A DNA stretch of 64,000 nucleotides from Cellulophaga sp. Hel_I_12 (GTDB lineage Bacteria; Bacteroidota; Bacteroidia; Flavobacteriales; Flavobacteriaceae): contig NZ_JUHB01000001.1 of NCBI RefSeq assembly GCF_000799565.1, positions 2,359,501 to 2,423,500 of the forward strand, written 5' to 3'. Positions 59,417-64,000 of the stretch are shown here, piece by piece. The notes under the pieces were generated by a model. The model had not been told where the DNA came from. It did no database searches and saw only the letters and a list, made by a program, of their open reading frames with translations. The translations under genes and the position numbers were made by a program. Numbering within the stretch: position 1 is the first letter of the stretch; every line of letters begins with the position of its first letter.

Positions 59417-60526
59417 CTATTCTTGCCACTCCACTATAAACAAATTGGTATCTCTATCGACGCTATTATTTCGGTTACTGGAGAATACAAGGTGCTTCCC
59501 ATCATTTGAAAAAACAGGAAATGCATCAAAAGTTTCGCTATGTGTTACGCGTTCTAGATTTTTTCCGTCTACATCAATCATATATAAATTGAAAGGAAAA
59601 CCTTTTTCGGCTTCAAAATTACTAGAAAACAGTATTTTTTTTCCTGAAGGATGAAAAAACGGACTCCAATTGGCATTTCCTAAAAAGGTCAATTGCCGTA
59701 AGTCGCTCCCATCTGCATTGCAAATAAACAATTCCATATCGGTAGGTTCTACCAAGCCATCTGCCAATAAATCTTTGTATTTTTTTATCGCTTCAGGGGT
59801 TTTAGGGCGCGACGCTCTAAAGATGAGTTGCGTGCCATCAGGTGAGAAAAAAGCACCACCATCATAGCCTAATTCATCGGTTATTTGCTTTACATCAGTA
59901 CCATCTAAATTCATGGTATACAATTCTAAATCGCCACTTCGGGTCGAAGTAAATACAATTTTATCGCCTTTTGGAGATACCGTAGCTTCCGCATCATAGC
60001 CCGGCTCGGTGGTTAATTGAGCCGTGATGTTTCCTTCTAAATCAGCCACAAAAATATCGAACGAATCATATACCGGCCACACATAATTTCCGTTTTTACG
60101 CAAAGGCACTTCCGGACATTCCTTGTCCGCCAAATGGGTAGAACCATAAACAAAGTGTTTGTTGTCGGGTAAAAAATAAGCGCAGGTAGTTCTGCCCATT
60201 CCTGTGCTTATCATGGGTGGTTTCTCCGCTTCAAAGCTTTCAGAAGCGTTCATCAAAAACATTTGATCGCAATTAAGGCCCCAATTTGCATTATTCGATT
60301 GAAAAACCAATTGCTTATCGTCAAAACTCCAATAGGCCTCGGCGTTATCACCGCCAAAAGTGATCTGTCGGATGCTTTTAAAGTGTTTTTCCTCAGGAAA
60401 TATTAAGGAATCTTTACCAGCTACTAGTACTGGTATTTCTGCTTTATCGGTAATTTCTACTTTTTTTGGCTCACTTTTACAACCTGTTAATGAGATAATT
60501 GAAAGGAATAGTAAAAAATTCTTCAT
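59417..60526 (-). CDS. TolB-like beta-propeller lipoprotein (PD40 repeats)
   Basis: 369 residues. The lipobox is SLTGC (Cys16). At least five PD40/WD40-like repeats are visible, with the recurring pattern SPDG(T/K)-L-F-S (SPKGDKIVFTS, SPDGTQLIFRA, HPSGKKILFSS, SNDGKHLVFSS). The protein should form a beta-propeller on the envelope, perhaps for binding or as a scaffold. No enzyme motif is seen. It is divergent from the M28-PDZ peptidase gene, with only 32 bases between the two starts. Confidence 0.88.
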   Translation of the reverse strand: MKNFLLFLSIISLTGCKSEPKKVEITDKAEIPVLVAGKDSLIFPEEKHFKSIRQITFGGDNAEAYWSFDDKQLVFQSNNANWGLNCDQMFLMNASESFEAEKPPMISTGMGRTTCAYFLPDNKHFVYGSTHLADKECPEVPLRKNGNYVWPVYDSFDIFVADLEGNITAQLTTEPGYDAEATVSPKGDKIVFTSTRSGDLELYTMNLDGTDVKQITDELGYDGGAFFSPDGTQLIFRASRPKTPEAIKKYKDLLADGLVEPTDMELFICNADGSDLRQLTFLGNANWSPFFHPSGKKILFSSNFEAEKGFPFNLYMIDVDGKNLERVTHSETFDAFPVFSNDGKHLVFSSNRNNSVDRDTNLFIVEWQE

Positions 60527-60533
60527 GGATGCT

Positions 60534-60551
60534 TAATTTTACACAAAATTA
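60534..60551. promoter_or_regulatory. Palindromic two-way promoter between propeller and M28-PDZ genes
   Basis: TAATTTT-ACAC-AAAATTA is nearly symmetric. It gives TAATTTTG (exact TAnnTTTG) on the minus strand and TAATTTTA (one base off) on the plus strand, each a similar short distance from its ATG. Confidence 0.55.
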
Positions 60552-60558
60552 CAGCAAA

Positions 60559-61782
60559 ATGATAAATAGAGTACTACTGCCGGTTTTTTTATTCTTAATT
60601 ATTGGATGTTCATCAGAAACTAAAAAGGTGGTAAGCCTTGCTGACGACGTTACTTTTTTAGCGAATGATGCTTTACAGGGCAGAGAAACAGGCACAGCCC
60701 AAGAATTAGAAGCTGCCGAATATATCATGAATCGCATGAAAACTATCGGGCTAACTCCAAAAGGTAACGCAGGTACCTACTACCAAACCTTTACGTTTAA
60801 ACCCAAAAAAGATCCACACGGTCAGGTAGAATATATGGCTGGAGATAGCACCATAACGGGAACAAATGTTATTGGGTACATCGATAATAAAGCGACTAAT
60901 ACCATTATTATTGGTGCACACTACGATCATTTAGGTATGGGTGGTGAAGGTTCTTTATACCGCGACGGAGAAGCCATTCACAACGGCGCAGATGACAATG
61001 CTAGTGGTGTGGCTATACTTTTGAAATTAGCCGACAGCCTACAGCAGGTGAATACGAATAACAACTATTTGTTTATGGCTTTTTCTGGGGAAGAAATGGG
61101 ACTTTTAGGAAGTAATTTTTTTGCTAAAAACCCTACAATCGATTTATCAACAGCGAATTATATGCTCAATATGGATATGGTTGGCAGACTGCGAGAAGAT
61201 AAAACCTTATCGGTAAGCGGAACAGGTACTGCGCCTATTTGGAAGCAAGTATTGAACAGCTCAAATACCGCTTTTAAATTAGTCTTACAAGAGTCAGGGG
61301 TGGGTCCATCTGATCATACTTCTTTTTATTTGCAAGACATTCCAGTGTTGCACTTTTTTACGGGTCAGCATGAAGATTATCACAAACCAAGTGACGATGC
61401 GAATAAATTAAATTACGAGGGCATGCAGCTGATCACCGAATATATTTTTGAGGTGATCTCTGAATTAAATACAGCAGAAAAATTAGCCTTCAGAAAAACA
61501 AAAAATGAAAGTGAAGAGGTGCCTCGTTTTAAGGTGGCTTTAGGCGTTGTTCCTGATTACTTATTTGATGGCAAAGGCATGCGCATTGATGGGGTAAGCG
61601 AAGATAGACCAGCTCAAAAAGCAGGCTTACAAAAAGGCGATATCGTAATTCAATTAGGCGATAGTACTGTTATAGATATGATGAGCTATATGCGTGCACT
61701 ATCTACTTTTGAAGAAGGAAATACAACCAAGGTTGTAGTCGATAGAAACGGAAAAAAAATAGAAGCTGATATATCTTTTTAA
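60559..61782 (+). CDS. M28 family metallopeptidase with C-terminal PDZ domain, lipoprotein
   Basis: About 407 residues from the ATG at 60559, which starts a lipoprotein signal (MINRVLLPVFLFLIIGC). The frame stays open to 60499, but that start would overlap the divergent gene and spoil the signal. Zinc-site motifs: GAHYDHLGMGG, GADDNASGVA, SGEEMGLLGS, LNMDMVGR and SDHTSFY. After about residue 325 a PDZ domain follows (VVPDYLFDGKGMRIDGV, PAQKAGLQKGDIVIQLG). The family cleaves amino acids from peptide ends. The PDZ part may bind substrate C termini. Shares a compact divergent promoter with the propeller lipoprotein. Confidence 0.92.
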   Translation: MINRVLLPVFLFLIIGCSSETKKVVSLADDVTFLANDALQGRETGTAQELEAAEYIMNRMKTIGLTPKGNAGTYYQTFTFKPKKDPHGQVEYMAGDSTITGTNVIGYIDNKATNTIIIGAHYDHLGMGGEGSLYRDGEAIHNGADDNASGVAILLKLADSLQQVNTNNNYLFMAFSGEEMGLLGSNFFAKNPTIDLSTANYMLNMDMVGRLREDKTLSVSGTGTAPIWKQVLNSSNTAFKLVLQESGVGPSDHTSFYLQDIPVLHFFTGQHEDYHKPSDDANKLNYEGMQLITEYIFEVISELNTAEKLAFRKTKNESEEVPRFKVALGVVPDYLFDGKGMRIDGVSEDRPAQKAGLQKGDIVIQLGDSTVIDMMSYMRALSTFEEGNTTKVVVDRNGKKIEADISF

Positions 61783-61867
61783 AAAGATGTAAGGCCTCAC
61801 CAAGAATTATTAAAAATAATTCTGACCCCTCCTTTTGAGAGGTAAAAAACAATTAAAAAATTATACT

Positions 61868-62860
61868 GTGCCAAAAATAGGAGACATACAATTACCTAAT
61901 TTTCCTTTACTACTTGCACCTATGGAAGATGTAAGTGATCCGCCTTTTCGTGCCTTGTGCAAAGAACAAGGTGCTGATGTGGTGTATACCGAGTTTATTT
62001 CCTCAGAAGGGTTAATTCGCGATGCTGCGAAAAGCGTGATGAAATTAGATATTTACGAAAAAGAAAGACCTGTAGGTATTCAAATCTTTGGCGCTAATTT
62101 AGAGTCCATGTTACAATCTGTTGAGATCGTAGAAAAATCGAACCCCGATATTATTGACATCAACTTTGGTTGCCCCGTAAAAAAAGTAGTGAGCAAAGGG
62201 GCTGGAGCTGGAATTTTAAAAGACATAGATTTAATGGTTTCACTAACCGAAGCCATGGTAAAGCACACCAAACTGCCGGTTACGGTAAAAACGCGTTTAG
62301 GTTGGGATGAAGACTCTATTAAAATTGTAGAAGTCGCTGAACGCTTGCAAGACGCGGGTTGTGCCGCTATTTCTATTCATGGGCGAACACGTGCTCAAAT
62401 GTACAAAGGGAGTGCCAATTGGGCACCTATCGCAGCGGTAAAGAACAACCAAAGGATGCATATTCCTGTATTTGGAAACGGTGATGTGGATACGCCAGAA
62501 GCCGCAATGAAAATGAGAGACGAATATGGTTTAGATGGTGCTATGATTGGACGCGCCAGTATTGGTTATCCCTGGTTTTTTAGGGAAGTAAAGCATTTTT
62601 TTGAAACAGGAACGCACTTAGATCCTCCCACGATGGAAGAGCGGGTGTCGGTGGCAAGACGACATTTAGAAATGGCTATCGCTTGGAAAGGTGAACAATT
62701 GGGTGTTTTTGAAACCAGGAGGCACTATACCAACTATTTTAAAGGCATACCCAATTTTAAAGAACACCGCATGAAAATGGTGACCAGCGACCACGCTGTT
62801 GATGTTTTTGCTGCCTTTGATGAAGTTTTAGAGGTTTTTGGAGGTTACGAATTTTCGTAA
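61868..62860 (+). CDS. dusB: tRNA-dihydrouridine synthase DusB-like
   Basis: About 330 residues from GTG at 61868 (MPKIGDIQLPNFPLLLAPME), where relatives of the family begin. An upstream TTG at 61835 lies in a CCCCTCC repeat and is unlikely. The FMN barrel shows in APMEDVSDPPFR, the catalytic Cys102 in INFGCPVKKV, KTRLGWDE, ISIHGRTRAQMYKG and GNGDV. DusB reduces uridines in the tRNA D-loop. The closing helical domain ends the protein. A 10-base plus-strand overlap with nothing else is seen, and the gap to the M28-PDZ gene is 85 bases. Confidence 0.94.
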   Translation: MPKIGDIQLPNFPLLLAPMEDVSDPPFRALCKEQGADVVYTEFISSEGLIRDAAKSVMKLDIYEKERPVGIQIFGANLESMLQSVEIVEKSNPDIIDINFGCPVKKVVSKGAGAGILKDIDLMVSLTEAMVKHTKLPVTVKTRLGWDEDSIKIVEVAERLQDAGCAAISIHGRTRAQMYKGSANWAPIAAVKNNQRMHIPVFGNGDVDTPEAAMKMRDEYGLDGAMIGRASIGYPWFFREVKHFFETGTHLDPPTMEERVSVARRHLEMAIAWKGEQLGVFETRRHYTNYFKGIPNFKEHRMKMVTSDHAVDVFAAFDEVLEVFGGYEFS

Positions 62861-62963
62861 CATCGTCAGGAAATCAATCATTGATAATTAGTTCATGTAT
62901 TTTGACTAGGCTCAGCCATCTGAAAAAACAACCTCAAATTTTCACATGGATTTGATCAACTAT

Positions 62964-64000
62964 TTAGGCCAGTAGCCCTTTATTAATTCTGCTGCTTGCA
63001 ATTTTTGAAGCGATGATGCCTAAAACGGTAATGGTACCTAATACAATCAATACATTAATCCATTGGTATGCCACAGGATAGGCAAGATTAGCACTGATTT
63101 TTAACCATTCAAAAGCCAATTGAGACCAAATCAAAAGCGAGCCAATAAGCACGCCTATAAATCCACCAAAAAAAGTAACAATAACACCTTGCACAAAATA
63201 AATGCGTCTTAACTCTTTAATGGTCGCTCCCAAACTGTATAAGGTTTTTGAATTGCCTTGCTGATCTAAAATCATCATGATAAAGGCGCCCACTACGTTA
63301 AACAAAGCGATGATTAAAACTAAAGTAAATATTAAATAGGTGGCCATGTTTTCTGTGTTCAACATCTTGTAGAGCGTGCTGTTCAGTTCTTTTCTGTCCT
63401 TTAAAATAATGGCATTATTAAAAATTTTCTGAATATCATTCCTCACTTGGCTCACTTCCACATTTTGGGCATATTTAAAATTAATGCCTGATATTTGGCT
63501 GCTGTCTTTTTCTAATAACGCTTGCACTAAGGCAAGGTCTGCAAAAACATATTTGTTGTCTAACTCTGCCTCTACCGCATAAACACCACTTAAAACTACC
63601 GGAAACGTATTAAAAAATTTAGCATTTGGTCCTTGTTGTGTAAGTGATGTAGTGCCTGGCTTTGGCACTAATAATTCTAAAGGACTGCGATAACTATTGA
63701 TACTTAAGCCTAATAAATTAGCGATACCAATACCTGTCACCACCTGTTGTTCATTAAACCAATCACCCAGATACAAGGTGCTATCCATAGCAATAACTTC
63801 GGTGTAGTTTTGATCAACACCTTTGATAAATGCAATATGGTCTTTTTGTTTGTGGGATAAATAAACGCGATCTTCTAATTCATTTGAAAAAGCTACAATT
63901 CCATCTAATTTTTTTAATGCTGTTTTTTGTGATTCGGAAATGGAAAAAGACTTTCCAATTTTCGGTAATGCCTTTAAATCAGGATCAAAGGAGTTGGTAT
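62964..64000 (-). CDS. LolC/E-type ABC transporter permease (partial at right edge)
   Basis: At least 345 residues. The frame continues past the first visible ATG (63788) to the window edge, reading TNSFDPDLKALPKIGKSFSI at the edge. Three membrane spans of an FtsX-type domain lie in the last 130 residues (MATYLIFTLVLIIALFNVVG; IYFVQGVIVTFFGGFIGVLI; VAYQWINVLIVLGTITVLGI). The large periplasmic domain comes before them. The family moves lipoproteins from the inner membrane, with a LolD ATPase. The start lies outside the window. Confidence 0.88.
   Translation of the reverse strand, partial: TNSFDPDLKALPKIGKSFSISESQKTALKKLDGIVAFSNELEDRVYLSHKQKDHIAFIKGVDQNYTEVIAMDSTLYLGDWFNEQQVVTGIGIANLLGLSINSYRSPLELLVPKPGTTSLTQQGPNAKFFNTFPVVLSGVYAVEAELDNKYVFADLALVQALLEKDSSQISGINFKYAQNVEVSQVRNDIQKIFNNAIILKDRKELNSTLYKMLNTENMATYLIFTLVLIIALFNVVGAFIMMILDQQGNSKTLYSLGATIKELRRIYFVQGVIVTFFGGFIGVLIGSLLIWSQLAFEWLKISANLAYPVAYQWINVLIVLGTITVLGIIASKIASSRINKGLLA

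Noticed and set aside
60499..60558. Upstream ATG at 60499 for the M28-PDZ peptidase
   Set aside because: It overlaps the divergent lipoprotein gene and disrupts the lipoprotein signal that begins at 60559.
62964..63788. Permease gene ending at an ATG at 63788
   Set aside because: The same frame continues with family-like sequence to the window edge, so the gene is partial and that ATG is internal.

Overview
The window looks like chromosomal DNA of a marine-type Flavobacteriaceae bacterium (Bacteroidota). The basis is AT-rich DNA, few Shine-Dalgarno sequences, several matches to the Bacteroidota -7 box TAnnTTTG, many exported lipoproteins with an SC or GC lipobox, SprB-type giant adhesins with a type B type IX secretion (T9SS) sorting domain, and typical genes such as a DUF6090 family protein, a PF14905-type outer-membrane barrel and a LolC/E-type permease. 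The genus cannot be fixed from the sequence. No rRNA, tRNA, CRISPR array or intact insertion sequence was seen.

Left third (1-22 kb): two giant secreted adhesin genes lie in tandem on the minus strand. The first is cut by the left edge. The second is about 5,720 codons and complete. They share an N-terminal head of about 800 residues and a similar upstream element. The complete one is built of SprB modules. These form seven consecutive in-phase super-units of seven modules each, about 575-616 residues per unit, the last one incomplete. It ends in a CHU_C-type sorting domain. The likely role is cell-surface adhesion or gliding.

Middle (22-32 kb): mostly exported or periplasmic single-function enzymes on the minus strand. 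They are two putative papain-like proteins, D-lactate dehydrogenase, a YtcJ-like amidohydrolase lipoprotein, an amidase lipoprotein, a short-chain dehydrogenase and an alpha/beta hydrolase lipoprotein.

Accessory stretch (about 30.5-45 kb): unrelated small genes, nearly all on the minus strand. They are a GNAT acetyltransferase, CrtO-like membrane protein, PhzF, cyanophycinase-like peptidase, SOUL protein, CHRD/cupredoxin lipoprotein (plus strand), small lipoprotein, DUF6090, M28 peptidase, small membrane protein, beta-lactamase-like hydrolase, YdeI-like protein and AlkD-like protein. Most stop codons are followed by a short palindromic intergenic element with shared sequence, so the layout resembles a gene-cassette array. 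A 0.4-kb segment is duplicated around the DUF6090 gene, leaving a truncated gene copy.

Right third (45-64 kb): more core-like content. It holds rnpA with an S41 protease, an MBL/S8 protease/M1 aminopeptidase run, a CPA1-type antiporter, lepA, an outer-membrane beta-barrel receptor, a divergent pair (beta-propeller lipoprotein and M28-PDZ peptidase) sharing a palindromic promoter, dusB, and a partial LolC/E-type ABC permease cut by the right edge.
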